DNA of 64,000 nt from Siphlonurus alternatus. Its lineage: Eukaryota > Arthropoda > Insecta > Ephemeroptera > Siphlonuridae. Below the pieces are notes generated by a model. The model ran no database searches, was not told the origin of the DNA, and saw nothing but the letters and a program-made list of their open reading frames with translations. The translations under genes were made by a program, and so were the position numbers. Where the stretch lies: the NCBI GenBank assembly GCA_949825025.1, contig OX463781.1, positions 33,741,221 to 33,805,220 on the forward strand. Reading direction: 5' to 3'. Below, piece by piece: positions 12,756 to 24,848 of this stretch (positions are counted from its first letter, which is position 1; each line of letters starts with the position of its first letter).

Positions 12756-13716
12756 AAAAATAATATCCACCGCAGCAGTAACGCTGATCGTGTTTATACG
12801 ACTGGAAGTGTCCACGTCAGCGAGCGCCTCGTCAACCCGTGCCGAGGAGGCTAGCTCGGCAGACGGCGGCTTTGTTTGCCGGCAGCAGATTGGCTTGGTG
12901 GAGTCTCAAAGAGAATGTGGGAGTCGCCTCCTAGCTCACTATACATCGACTTTCCCTGCTGGCAACACTAAACTTCTTTCAAACAGATTTTAAAATGACA
13001 CTGATGCTGTAACATATTTTAATAATAAAAATGTGTTACCCTTTAACGCTTTATGTATAATATCATGTAAATTAATATTTCATACATGCAAATTAATATA
13101 ACTGAATTACCCTTCGTTTTAAGTTTTAATTACAATCTTTGTCGTGTATTTCCGTGGGTATTCGGGAAACGATAAAACTTGTTTTTTTACATAAATTACA
13201 AAACTAGCACGAAGGATTTAACGAATAAAATTATATTTTCTCGTTTTATACAATCATATCAACGCTCCATAATATTTAAGTGATTATATGTTTATAATAA
13301 TAACAAACTGTTGTGCATCAACAGCAGTAATATAGTAAACATGGTCTGAATCTCTGAATCGAGTTAGTTTGGCTGGAACGAAAGCACGGTATTAATTTGT
13401 TTAACATCCCCCGGGGATGCTCTGATGAGCTGCCGAGGGAGTGAGGGAGGGGAAGAAGATGCTTATGCAAATTTATTTACGTCCTACCCCCCGCGACGGC
13501 GCACTGAAAAGACGCCACTGTGTACGCTGCACAAAATTCTGGTACGAGAGAGGTGACCCCTTCAAAAAATATCCCGCAATACATGGGTGCAGCGACTGCA
13601 GCCACGATATCCCTCGCCACTCTCTCATCCATCAACATTGCACTGGTTCTCGGAGACATCACCCCCCGTTCATCTTTAATTCTGTAAATACTATATAAAT
13701 AATATAATAATGAGAG
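12756..13716. other. Intergenic DNA with GC-richer blocks
   Basis: GC-rich blocks lie at 12790-12960 and 13400-13640, the latter with CATCCCCCGGGGATG (palindrome) and ATGCAAAT (POU octamer) at about 13465. Short frames here (up to 105 codons) show no recognisable domain, so no gene is called. Confidence 0.35.
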
Positions 13717-14125
13717 GTGAAACGCAGTGCGCTTGACCGGGTCTCGTCAGATCACCGAATTCAAGCAACGCCAAGCGTGGCTAGTAGTTGGATGGGTGAC
13801 CATTTTCAACAAAAACCACGTTTCCTACCCAGGCGTAAATCGTTGCTCTTTTCCACTATGTGGTTCCCCTGGCTTTGGACTATTGCACTTACAGTTCATT
13901 GACAAAAGCTGTAGAGTTCGTCCTGGCTGAGGTTTCCATGTTTCCCTCAGTCACAGGCAAATGCCGGGATGGATTGCAAGGCCGTGGCCGCCCCCGTTCC
14001 GGAAGAGCCCGCGAAACACTCAAGTTAGGGTTTCGGAAGGTTCGGGTTTTCAAAGTATTATAGTAATTAGTAAGTAAAAGTACCCAACATAGGGTTTGAT
14101 TATAAAAAATAATAATAATTTTTAT
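13717..14125 (+). mobile_element. 5S-rRNA-derived SINE (SINE3 type), full-length copy
   Basis: The head (about 13724-13801) is clearly related to 5S rRNA: GTCTCGTCAGATCACCGAA, AAGCAACGCCAAGCGTGG and GGATGGGTGACC keep the internal pol III control region (A box, intermediate element, C box). A body of about 260 bp follows, including GGCTTTGGACTATTGC and TTTCCCTCAGTCACAGGC, then a 3' end (GTACCC.. GGGTTTGAT) and an A/AT-rich tail. Three other copies in this window share the body. From memory, the central segment resembles a SINE domain spread through many arthropods; that link is recollection, not a search. Confidence 0.85.
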
Positions 14126-14692
14126 TGTAATTTTAGATCGTCTTTGTTGATAAACAAATTAGGGACATTTTATTTATATACATACATATATATATATATA
14201 TATATTATCAAATTAGACATATTTTTAGTACATAAAAGTAATAGCTCATTAATACGTTTACTTTTTAAGGTAAGAGACGCTCGAATGCTCCGTGGTTCTA
14301 CAAGGGGGATTTTCATCACAGTTTAAGAAAGATTTGTTGATATTATAGTGCTGTGTTTATTGGCAGGGGGCGTGTCGGAGCTGTGAAATTGCCAGCAGTC
14401 ATCCCTCGATTGTATCAGCTGCTCGATTACGAGATAACCAATAATATTTCGATACACAGTTTGCATAAACTTTACATTTACATAACATTTTACGCTGTGG
14501 TTTGACATAAAATCATAAACATAAACACAAAAACGACTTTATATTATATAAAATATTTTTTGGCACACAATCATAAAAAGTCATAATTTTTTTCTTTCAT
14601 CTGATCAGACAGATTTTATATCACTTTTCGTTCTTATTAGCAAAGACATATTTCAATTACAATAACAAGTCTCGCGTATTATAGAGAAAGAT

Positions 14693-14774
14693 CACGTGGA
14701 CAGTGACGTCACAGGAAATATCACGTGACCTGGTATCAGCCAATCAGTAGGCAGTACGCCAATCTATATAAATA
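14693..14774 (+). promoter_or_regulatory. Promoter-like cluster: E-boxes, CRE, CCAAT boxes and TATA box
   Basis: Within 82 bp there are CACGTG (14693-14698), TGACGTCA (14704-14711), TCACGTGAC around 14721-14729, CCAAT (14740-14744 and 14759-14763) and TATATAAATA (14765-14774). Order and spacing fit a regulated pol II promoter reading to the right, with a start expected near 14795-14805. Only very short ORFs follow (for example at 14820), so the product would be a non-coding RNA or a non-coding first exon. No convincing splice donor was seen in the next 200 bases. bHLH (USF/MITF/CLOCK-type) and CREB/ATF binding is inferred from motifs only. Confidence 0.5.
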
Positions 14775-17109
14775 CATCTCGAGGCAGAAGCAATAAATAA
14801 AAATATCAAATCTTTTGCGATGAAATTGTTTCGCAACTAGGAGTACTTTTTATGAAACGTCTGCTGTCCGTTAAATGAAATTGCATGCGCATGAACTTAA
14901 ACAACAACATTTTTATGATTGATATCGTTAAAGTTAAAACTTTATGTACTACTTCATTTGCTAACTTAATCTTGGGATGAAAATAAACACTCGAATCTCC
15001 AACGAAACCTCGACACAATGACTGTGGTCACAAGCAGTATATATATATGAAGTATAATTAATGTAAAAATATTTATATTATTATAGTCTATACACACTCC
15101 ACATATATTAATTACACAGACAATGGGGAACGGGACACAACGTTGATATAAATGCCAACTCACGATGCAGAGTCCACAAGACTGGAGTATAAACATTATG
15201 ATGAAATAGATTTTAATTAATAATTATATTTTTATAAGACAAGTCCCGTCAAATTTTTCTCCTTTCCGTAAAGGATTTTTATTTTTCTCGGAGTAGAAAA
15301 TCGTCACCAGATGCATCCCTTGACTGATGATACTGACACTGCCATGCAGCCACAACCGACATTGAAGACTGCATCAAGTGACATTTGTTGACAGATTCAC
15401 CGAGAGAGCAGCACGTGTTAAAGTGTCCCTTCACCTTAATATAGTCGTGCCGTTAGTCGTAATTGGTAGCAAATCAATACGCTAAATTGGCCGCCGCTCT
15501 TTTCAGCAGCGCTCGGTCCGTCGAACGGTCAATGCCGAGCATCTAACATCGCTTGAACTGTTCATTTAGTTGCCATGTTAAAAAAATATTTACTATACAA
15601 AATAAATATTATAATGTCAGCAGTCAAGTGACAAAATAGAATGAATAAAACATTGGTTTGATAATAATTTAACTATACCCTATAATTTATTAATTGAATT
15701 AATTACCCTTAGGAAATTATTATTAATTAAACTTTGAATGGAACATGCTATATAAAACTATAAAAAAAAACGCTTTCTTCTCACGACAATCGCAGTTATA
15801 AAAGAAAGGTCGACTTAAAAACAAGCTTTACTAATATATATATTAACATTGTGCTATTCGACTTTAACGCCTTTTTTACGGAGTTTTTTACTCCGAAAGT
15901 AGCTATATATATGTTTAACAATTGCATTAAGTCATGCGAAAATGAATTTTAAAGTGCTTAAATTCGCTGGAGTGACCTTAACAATCAAATTTTGTTTTAG
16001 CAATTAATTTTTGTATTTGTATGTTTGGATATATTGTGACGAATAACAAAATAAAAGTGCTAGAAAATCAAAGCAAAATCTAAATCTATAAATCAAAATC
16101 TAAAATAAAACCCCTTCAATTACATGATAATCACATGTGATTTTTGCTTTTTTAACCCGAGCATACCGGCTATCAATATTCTGCATAAGGTCTTATAATA
16201 CTTACAAGTTAGAGCTAATAGGATGTTATTCTTCTCTTTAACCCGCTTAATTTTCTATCATACGATTAAACAACCTCTTTCTCTCTCTCTTGATTTAGAA
16301 CAATACGCGACGTCTCTTTCAATTACTAAAAAAAATATCATTTCACTATCATTAGACTATTACTATGCCAACAGCATTATCTCAATGTATAAATCTTTTA
16401 ATTTATAAAAAGAATTGCATGGCTATAAAAATAAAAACGAATAAAAGTAATCGATTCAATTGTCCTCGGCGCATCAAGTGCCATTTAGTAGCGTGTTTAA
16501 TTGGTTCCACGACAGGAGACCGACCGGTTTTATCGAGTTCTATTTTCATTAGCTCTGATTGCAGATCGCACACCCATTGTTCCCTGCCTGAGGACACACC
16601 GTTATTACCCACTGCAACTCCCACAACTAACACTATATAAGTATATATGTTATATAACATGGTACTGATGCAGCACACGGAGAAGGGAGAGCAATGCAGG
16701 CACTTTGTTTTAACAGACTCAATTTGGGATATCACAACAAATCTGTAATGTTTGATAGTTAAGAATTTACAAGTTTATTTCATACACCATCATCATCTCG
16801 ATAGTTGGTAACGTATTGAATTAAAGGATGCTTTTGAAATTCAATTTTAACGTTATATTTCGTATACCTGATATGAAACGACAAATGCATAGCAGCATCA
16901 AAATCAATTTGGAAATTATACGATTTATAGTGAAATTGCTAGACGGAAGAAACTAAAAATACAAATTTCTATTGTATTCTATTATATTTTATTTATTTTT
17001 TTTTTTTTTTATAAAAATGATAAAATCGATCAGATAAATGAATCTGTCATTGCCAATTCTTAAATACCTATTATAGAAAAGGGCATTTTTTCATTTCATA
17101 TCTGTTAAC
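14775..17109. other. Region downstream of the promoter-like block; no gene recognised
   Basis: AT-rich, with a GC-richer tract at 15300-15550 that includes the small hairpin GCTCGG..CCGAGC. No ORF with a recognisable domain. If the 14.7 kb promoter is active, its transcript starts here. Confidence 0.35.
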
Positions 17110-17439
17110 AATGGACAACATACATGAAAAACATTTATTGCAGAAATGAATAGAGGGTACCAAATTATGATACTCTGAAATTTTTCAGATTTTTTTGAGA
17201 CCCATAACTATTTTTAAATAATTATTGAAAGTGCGGCCACGCCCCCTGGAGGCGTCAATAGGCGTCCAGTCTCTATCCTTTTCATTAAGAATTCAGGGGT
17301 GCCAACTGAAATCACAGGACTTTCAATAATTATTTAAAAAGTTCCGGGTCTCAAAAAAATCTGAAAAAATTCAGAGTAGCATAATTTGGTACCCTTTATT
17401 CATTTCTGCAATAAATTTTTTTCATGTATGTTGTCCATT
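17110..17439. mobile_element. Palindromic MITE, AAAATCTGAAAAAATTC family, copy 1
   Basis: Outer arms AATGGACAACATACATGAA and its complement end the element. Inner arms include GAGGGTACCAAATTATG and TCAGATTTTTTTGAGACCC, and the arms meet around CTATCCTTTTCATTAAG. It shares the core TCAGATTTTTnTGAGACC.. AATAATT.TTGAAAGTC with 30583-30915 and, more weakly, 25492-25782. The outer arms are not shared. Confidence 0.75.
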
Positions 17440-20071
17440 ATTGGAAATTACACAACCGTCGATATAGAAACAAGACTTGTAATACACATTGGCAAGTCAG
17501 CAGGACAATGACGAGCGGCTATCACTAATTGCAGTCCGATTGTTTCGTGCAGTTATGACATCATGCTGCTGCTGGTCCACACGCTACACAATTTTATTAG
17601 CTCGCAAGATTTACTACGCTGAAGTGTAATGCTCTGTTGAACTCACATTTGTTTTAATGCCAACTCTTATGTTCAAAGTATAAAACAAATGTTATAACTA
17701 GCAAGCAAGTAAATCTTCCCTCCTTTTTATCATGTGCTTTGTCATCCGATATATAGAAGACACTATAAAGTATATATATCTTTCTTATGTATAACGAAAT
17801 ATCACAGGTGTATGAATGAAATGTGTTATTAAATTGAGAAATTTTGTTTATTAAAAGACTTTATATATACTGTATTGTCGACGATATATATAGGAAGATA
17901 AATGCGTCTCATATTGAAAGTGATTTTGTTATGCACAGATAATGAAGCACACAAAATTATATGGTGTTCAATTTATTTCAATTGATGCACAGCACAAATG
18001 CACACAACCAGCATACATTGCATGATTCAAGTTTTTCTATGTATCGTTGATAATTTATAGCAAGATAAATAATTCAAAGATTTACCTCTTCAATCCATTT
18101 ACGTGTATTTACACTCGTGAGCCATTTTTAAGGTGAGGTGAAGCAAATATTGAGTGCTTGATCTGATGAATAAAGCCTGTATTACACCATACATACAATT
18201 TGGCATACAATTTTTCTTAGCAAGAAAATTTCATCTCCATGCATATATACAAACAAATGGAGTTCAAGTTTTCTTGAAAGGAAAAATTATGCGCAATAGT
18301 TAGAAAAATTGTATCGTGTAATACCGAGTTGTTATATAATTAGTGCTATTTTGTGTTTCTCTAATATATATTATTATACTGTTTTTATATTACGTGTCAT
18401 TGTAAATGTTTGTTTTCTCCTTTTTGATACGATTTATAACGAGAACCTATATTTGTCATATAATATACAACCTAAAAGTTCAAATAAATAAAATAATAAT
18501 AAAATTAGTTTTTACATCTTTCTTCAGCCGCTATATTTCAGCGTTGCCATGCGGCGAATTCATTGCACTCGGAAACTTGGATTTCAAGGCGACAAAATTC
18601 AAGTGCCAAGAAACCGCCTCTCAACGACATTCAACTCACCGCATTGAGGAAAGCGTGCATGTAGGACTCGCAGCTCGAAGGACGACGACTTATTTTGGCA
18701 CGTCGTTATCACAAGACAGTCTGATAAGGAGGGGGAGGAGGAATTTGATATATACAGGACTGACACAACAACAAAATTATTGAGCTTTGCTGCAGTCATT
18801 TTTCTTAATGTTTTTAACCGGTGGTTCATGGCAGGTTGGAGCTATTAATAAGCTCTAAGTTCGTATATAGGAGGTTTCAAAAATAATAAATATATAATGA
18901 TATATAATATGCACTTGAGGTCTTCAGTTTTAAGGAAACGTGGATATTTCAGTCATATAATATCGGTAATGAAAACGTTGTAACTTGCAAATATTGTTCA
19001 GTACACTTTACGTTTTTTTTTTTTTTCATATTTTCTTAATAAGATATTTAAAACAAAAATAGAGTTAAATTTTATAGGTGAATTGTGAATTTCGAATGTG
19101 ACTGCGTGCATCACTGACTATATTTAGATACGTTGCGACGAGGTTCCCCCAGTCATAACGACCAACGGTAGCGTCTCCACAGTTCACAACAATGCATTTA
19201 CACTAGAGTGCTGCATGTGTCTATAATATTGAGTCCGGGAGTAATTAACACGTCCCACCTGCATCGCTTTTGCATTTCGAAACAAAATTTCATATGGAGT
19301 TCACGGCCTGCGAGGTATTGCGATTACTGAACTAATAGTACCAGACAGTGATGTGACGTCACTACTCCCGTTACGTTATGAGGTTGTGGTGTTCCGCACG
19401 CAGTCTTACGGATCTAATTTATACAGTCAACGACTTTAAAAAGAAAATTCCCTCAAAGGAAGAGCAATGAAAACATCAATTGCATATTTTTTGTGCATGA
19501 TGGCACGGCATGTTTGCAAGTTTTTATACACTTGAGCTTCAACGTTCAGCATGTACATTACAATATATAGTAAATATATTAAATATAGCATTCTTTGAGC
19601 AATGTTGCAAAAAAATTGGATGGTTTACGATTATTTTCTCCGTGCAGCCTTACCGGTATACCATTCTGCATAACATATTTCTGTATACTTCTTGTTATAA
19701 TAATTAATATATCCTTGCGCTCAGGCATAAATTGTCTGCTGTTGTAGCTGTTCCTTTTGCTTCAAATTCCAACTGCATGAATGAGAAGAATGCATTATAA
19801 TAGACTGCACTCGTTTGATATACAAAGAACAGCTGAAACAGCAAGTAATTTTCACCAAAAAGGGTTTGCACAATAAAATACAACGAATGGAAATAATTAG
19901 ACTGTGTAATTCATGTCTTACATATAATATATTACAATGTATAAGTGATACAGTATATAATACAAAAATGCAGTAAATATTTAAATCTTTTATGCTGTAT
20001 AATTAATATTTAATAAGTATAAAAACGTTCAAATTTTACTATACTATATAATTGAGACTGCCAGCTTCAAA
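17440..20071. other. Intergenic DNA
   Basis: Apart from the MITE at 18175-18326, no gene or clear repeat. The ORF at 18406-18829 in either strand has no recognisable domain. GC-richer patches lie at 18540-18740 and 19130-19420 (one TGACGTCA at about 19355). Confidence 0.35.
18175..18326. mobile_element. Inverted-repeat MITE, GCCTGTATTACAC family
   Basis: The left end GCCTGTATTACACCATAC faces the right end AATTGTATCGTGTAATACCG. Internal arms CTTAGCAAGAAAATTT and AAGTTTTCTTGAAAGG are also complementary in part. About 152 bp, moderately decayed; superfamily not assigned. Confidence 0.55.
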
Positions 20072-20148
20072 ACCGGCTCTGATAAAGTCTACTTTTCAGG
20101 TGTTGTGATAAGGAATATAGCTCTTATCGAAAAGTCACAGAGCCGGTT
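20072..20148. repeat. Small imperfect inverted repeat
   Basis: ACCGGCTCTG at the left is the exact complement of CAGAGCCGGT at the right, with a partly paired interior (ACTTTTC/GAAAAGT, GATAAG/CTTATC). 77 bp; may be a micro-MITE or a structured RNA remnant. Confidence 0.4.
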
Positions 20149-20327
20149 ATGTTAACAACACTTCATATAACAGTTCCATATTTTATATCGAGAATATATA
20201 GCACATAAATGTTCTAATTTATAATTCATACGTTATTTTTCACCACATGCATGGCATCATTTAAATCGCTGAATACTCTATTTAAATATTTAACTTATCA
20301 ATAATCATTAATTAAAATAACAATCAC

Positions 20328-20787
20328 TTAAAGGTGAACTGAAGGGATTGCTTTTTTTTTCCATTAGGGAACCTTATATTACCTATCCCATCCATCTGCA
20401 CTAATTTTTTCATGGCAGATACTTATTGTGCTGCTGTAGGACAATTAGTGAAAAAGTGAAGTTGTGACGTATTAGCGACGGTTGGTTGACTTAAAACTCG
20501 CCGCCGTGAAAAAACACACGAGCGACCGCGGGAACTGCCGAGAGAGTGCCGATCGCCGCTCCCTCGGCAGTTCCCGCGGTCGCTCGCGGTAGCTCGTGTG
20601 TTTTTTCACGGCGGCGAGTTTTAAGTCAACCAACCGTCGCTAATACGTCACAACTTCACTTTTTCACTAATTGTCCTACAGCAGCACAATAAGTATCTGC
20701 CATGAAAAAATTAGTGCAGATGGATGGAATAGGTAATATAAGGTTCCCTAAAGGGAGAAAAAAGCAATCCCTTCAGTTCACCTTTAA
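20328..20787. mobile_element. Young 460-bp TTAA-flanked palindromic MITE
   Basis: TTAA + AGGTGAACTGAAGGGATTGC at the left and GCAATCCCTTCAGTTCACCT + TTAA at the right. The ~215-bp arms are almost identical, with only small differences such as TTAGGGAACC/GGTTCCCTAA context length and the base of the centre. The GC-rich centre (GACCGCGGGAACTGCCGAG..CTCGGCAGTTCCCGCGGTC) sits around 20550. Arm identity implies recent insertion or maintenance. Transcription would give a long dsRNA hairpin. Confidence 0.9.
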
Positions 20788-21561
20788 GTATTGGAGATAT
20801 TTGAGTCAACATTAGCCTTTATTTTCAATTAAAATTAAATAAAAATAATTTTAACATAAAAAAACGTTAACGTTGTTACAAAAATCACGCGGTTCTTGAC
20901 ACCACAATCTGTCAGCTGTCCAGTCAGGCGGCCAAGTTACAGCGAAATAAAACACACAACAACAGATTCGTTTATACTGGCTAATGTTACTCTTAGTGTG
21001 TTCAACTGATCCTACATGTACAACACTGAGAGAGAGAGTGGGACAAATTACGTGTGTTAGCAAGCATGCATGAAGCTAGTATATAGCAAAGAGGTAATAC
21101 TGTGGATGACTTGTTGCGTCACCGGCGGCTGGGGGCCGGTCGTCATGGCAACCACGGGACTATTACGAGAGAGGGGGAGGGGGGGACAAATCTCTCTCGT
21201 CGTCCCGGCAGCTAGACGACATCACACGACTCGGTTGTGACGGCAAGAGAGAAGAAAATCCGTGTCGTCACATCACAGCTTGAGCATTTTAATATTTTTA
21301 ATACTGCTGTATACCAATGTTGTTGTTACTCATCTATTCTGATTGTTTTTGTGTGCTTTTTATATTGATTATCGATTCTTATCAATGTAAATTATAATGC
21401 TAAAGTTGTTTTCACTTCATTTTTATTTTACAATTAATCATCAGTGTTTTATTTATCATAATTATCGTATAATTGTTAATTGTTTTGCTCATTTTATTTT
21501 ATTTCATTTTTCTTATGAGTAAATAATAAAATTAAATAAAAAAAAAAAACAAAAAAAAAAA
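20788..21561. other. Intergenic DNA with a GC-rich, X-box-bearing island
   Basis: The island at 21110-21270 is described separately. Otherwise AT-rich, ending in A-runs at 21539-21560. Confidence 0.4.
21110..21270. promoter_or_regulatory. GC-rich island with RFX-type X-box
   Basis: GTCGTCATGGCAAC (21139-21152) matches about 12 of 14 positions of the X-box consensus GTTNCCATGGNAAC. TTGCGTCA at about 21116 is a C/EBP-CRE-like composite. The purine tract GAGAGGGGGAGGGGGGG follows. No ORF of note spans it. In animals RFX sites often mark ciliary genes, but no gene is seen nearby. Confidence 0.35.
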
Positions 21562-21659
21562 CAGGAGATTCACAAAGAGTCGAATAAAAGCATTTCACTT
21601 ATTCCCGGAGGTTGTGAAATAAATAAAATTCTTATTTAACTGTTTTGAATCTCTCCTGC
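21562..21659. repeat. Imperfect inverted repeat with CAGGAGA ends
   Basis: CAGGAGATTCA..AGTCGAATAA at the left faces TTGAATCTCTCCTG at the right, with an inner pair CATTTCAC/GTGAAAT. 98 bp. Possibly a hAT-type MITE, but no clear target duplication. Confidence 0.4.
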
Positions 21660-23654
21660 CTTTCTGATTTGTTTATGTACTCATGAGATAATAGTATGAT
21701 TATAATTACAACAAAGATAAGGAGTCATAATATCTTCACTACACCATAATCTGTTATTAATTTAATCAATACAGTAGAAAACAGAGAGCTAAAGAAAATC
21801 AATATACGAGGCTGTTGTACATTATGTGTGTACAATGTACAAATAAGCGTATAATAAGATTCGTATCCATAAAGTGGTACAGTATATGCCCTTTCATTTC
21901 TATTGCCCGTCGACTTATGCCTTTTACTGCTAGTTCTTTTTTTTATTATTATTTAAATTCGGCAGCCAAGTTTCTGGTGCGATATATTTTTATTGGACTC
22001 CCAATTTATTCATATCACAGAAACGGAGTGTCCTGATTCCAAATCTTCTCAGCGTTTCTCCCCTCACAAGATTACGAGACTAGGGGGAGAGGATTTCAAA
22101 TTTAGTACCGCCGTCCTTTTTATGTCTGACAAACTGAATTAAAAATTTATGCCAGACTTAATTTTACAGACTATTATAGCTGATGAATTTTCGTCACTTC
22201 GTTCTAAATTGGTTATAAAATTGATTACTTCTTCTTGGTGTTAATTTATCCAAGTGTGAAAGTTGACGTGCATGAAACAGCGAGTTATTTTTTATTTTTT
22301 TATTATTATTTTATTTAGTTCCACGACTAGTAGTTTAAGCCAAGAAAAACAGTAACTATTTCAAAGGGGTTAATGTTCATGCTGTTCTTAATATTGTTAG
22401 TATAAGTGTAAATGGTGAATCACTGAAAAATTTTAATTTAAATACAGTTTCAGTATTATTGGTCGAAAATAATAAAGCAATGCAATTAAGTCTAGTGCTT
22501 GAGAAATCATAATTATGTGGAGAACGGAAAAACAGTATATAAATATATGCAATATACAATAGAGAGGCCATTTCCCAACTCGGGCCAGATCAGGATATTT
22601 TTTACACTAATCAATTAACACACAAACATTGGACTGTACACCAACGTAGCCTGGTTTCGGACCCCCTTAAATAATTTCACACTTTTAACAATTTTTATCT
22701 GTCATATTTTAGGTTCTTAAAAATTAAAAAAATATATATATAAAATAAATACATATTATGCATGTTTAATGAAATGTAGCAGTTAAGTTCATCATACTTT
22801 TAGTTCCGTATCAAAGCATTTCTTTGAGTAAAAAAAATATTTGTGTGGCGGACCATGATTTTTGAAAACGTTCCAGTTTTGGAATTCCCATGTTATTTAA
22901 ATGGTGAAAGACAGTTTTTGGTAAAATGGCTACTTTAATTCGTTTTTATTTTGAGCCATTAAAAAGGCGATCAAGGTATTGAAGTTGCATGTCATTTTCA
23001 TGGAAAGGGATGATTTGGTTAATGGGTTACAATTTTCTTTTTTTTTTTTACTTTTTTTGCCCATAAGGAGCCCAAAAGCAGGCCAGAATCAATAGAGGGC
23101 TAAAAACCAAAACCGGGCTATGCACTGTATATATATCATTTGCGTATTTTAGGTTAATAGTCAACTTATCCTTCATTTTTAGCTGCATTTATTTTATTTT
23201 TTAACATATTACCAAAGAAGTAAAATCTATTTTATTTCTTTGTTATTACCATAAAAAAATAATGAGTAATGACAGCATTAATCATCAATTGGAAAGTCAA
23301 ATTTTCAACAAGATCAGGTCCATTCTCTCTTCCTAGTTCAACCCCGTCTTATGTCAAACCACCCCCAAAAGACAAACATCACACATTTGAAGGTAAGAAT
23401 ACAGATTTTTTTTTGCTGAAAGTTTGACTTTTCATTTTCTATAATATGTCTGATAAGAATGATAAGGTTAAAAGTACTTAAAAAGTTGTAATGCGAAAAT
23501 TGTGTAACGTGAATTCTGAAGTGACGATTATATAATAAAGTAATTGTACAATGTATAATATGTAGAATAGCTGAGCTGTGTATGCGAGCTTATTTTGAAC
23601 TGTATTAAAAAATTAGTAAGCATGGAAGTTTAACAGTGAAGCCACAAATTCTGT
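21660..23654. other. Intergenic DNA; possible decayed element 22640-23125
   Basis: TAGCCTGGTTTCGG near 22649 is roughly complementary to CCAAAACCGGGCTA near 23108, suggesting the ends of a degraded ~480-bp element. Nothing else is supported. Confidence 0.3.
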
Positions 23655-23855
23655 TTTCAAATTCCAGTTCACTGACAAAAACTGTAGCCTGATTGCAGTT
23701 TCCAGTTTCCACGATTTCCTCGCAGTCACAGGTATACAAAATATACTAATTAGGATTGGTTTTGCTAGCCGTTCCGGATGATCCCGCTAATTAATTATTA
23801 TTAAGTAGAACATGTATTTACCTAATAATTGTACTTTGCTAAAAAAAAAAAAAGA
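23655..23855 (+). mobile_element. 5S-SINE, decayed body and tail
   Basis: GTTCACTGACAAAAACTGTAG, TTTCCTCGCAGTCACAGG and CCGTTCCGGATGATCCCGC align with the body of the SINE at 13717, ending in a run of 13 A (23842-23854). The 5S head is absent, and divergence is much higher than in the 26 kb copy. Confidence 0.6.
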
Positions 23856-24522
23856 ACATGTTGGAGTAACACGTAGAGCAGGTTGTCTCTAATTAAGCAC
23901 CGGTCAACCATCGCTCGACGTCGATACTTTGCATATCACCAGTCAGCAACGTAATTTACATCCCCGCCGTATATTAAACGAACTCTTACTATTCACTCTC
24001 GCGTTTTAATACTATAAAGCTATAACATAAATTCGCTGTCCATGAATAAATAATTATGTCCGTGTCATTTTTAAGCTTCAACTCTTTTTAAGTGTCAGTG
24101 AAACTGCCAACCTGTTCACCCCAGTAACAGAAAAAGACAACATGCGGTGTTCACCCTTGTTTGTTGAAATTGTTGACGCTTTGAGACCAGCAAAACAACG
24201 CATGGTGAAAGAGAGTTTGGAAAAAAACAACAGATTTAATACACGAAAAATAAATTCAAAACGTCACACGCAGATATTCGCTTCAAAACATCATAGTCGC
24301 ACGTATAACATTTCATAATAATTATTGTAATTTATGTTTACGTTGTAACTTCTAAATTAATTAATTTAATTTGAGTGGTAATTTAGAATACCTGCATGTG
24401 TGTATGTGTAATTATAATAGCGGTATACATAATATTATACATTCAACATTAAAGAACTACCATGCAGAATATACAATTGTCTATATAGAATTTCATTTTT
24501 TATATCAACGCGAAATTATATA

Positions 24523-24848
24523 TTAAAGGTATACAGGCCTCAAATTACAAATTAGACAGACATTAAGTGTTGCTCAAGTTTATAATCAACATTCGTATTA
24601 TTTTTACCTGCGCGCGGTGCGTCTGTGCGAAGTCGCGCTGCAAAGAAAGTCCTTGCTGACGTCACAACTCACAGCTAGCACCGATTAGCATTGAGTTGTG
24701 ACGTCATCAAGGACTAAATTTCTTACTTTGAACTGCGACTTCGCACGGATGCATCACGCGTGGAAAAAAATGATGCGAATGTTGATTATATACTCTAAAC
24801 CCACTTGGTGACTGTCTAATTTGTATTTTGAGGCCTGTATGCCTTTAA
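24523..24848. mobile_element. TTAA-flanked palindromic MITE with paired CRE motifs
   Basis: TTAA + AGGTATACAGGCCTCAAA at the left and GAGGCCTGTATGCCT + TTAA at the right. Inner arms include ACAAATTAGACAG, TGCGAAGTCGCG and GACGTCACAACTCA, each with its complement. TGACGTCA occurs once per arm (about 24659 and 24698). Ends begin AGGT like 20328, but the interiors differ. Confidence 0.85.

Noticed and set aside
13441..13698. 85-codon plus-strand ORF with several Cys/His residues
   Set aside because: No zinc-finger spacing or known domain; it lies in a GC-rich patch where ORFs lengthen by chance, and an overlapping minus-strand ORF is nearly as long.
13724..13801. A genuine 5S rRNA gene
   Set aside because: Only the promoter-containing part of 5S is kept, with substitutions and fusion to a SINE body and A-rich tail.
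13727..14063. ORFs over the 13.7 kb SINE, and 26150-26427 over its relative
   Set aside because: They are translations of a pol III-type SINE; SINEs encode no protein.
18406..18783. 125-codon plus-strand ORF, the second longest in the window
   Set aside because: Changes from an AT-rich hydrophobic start to a GC-richer tail without any domain; no start context or splice sites that support it.
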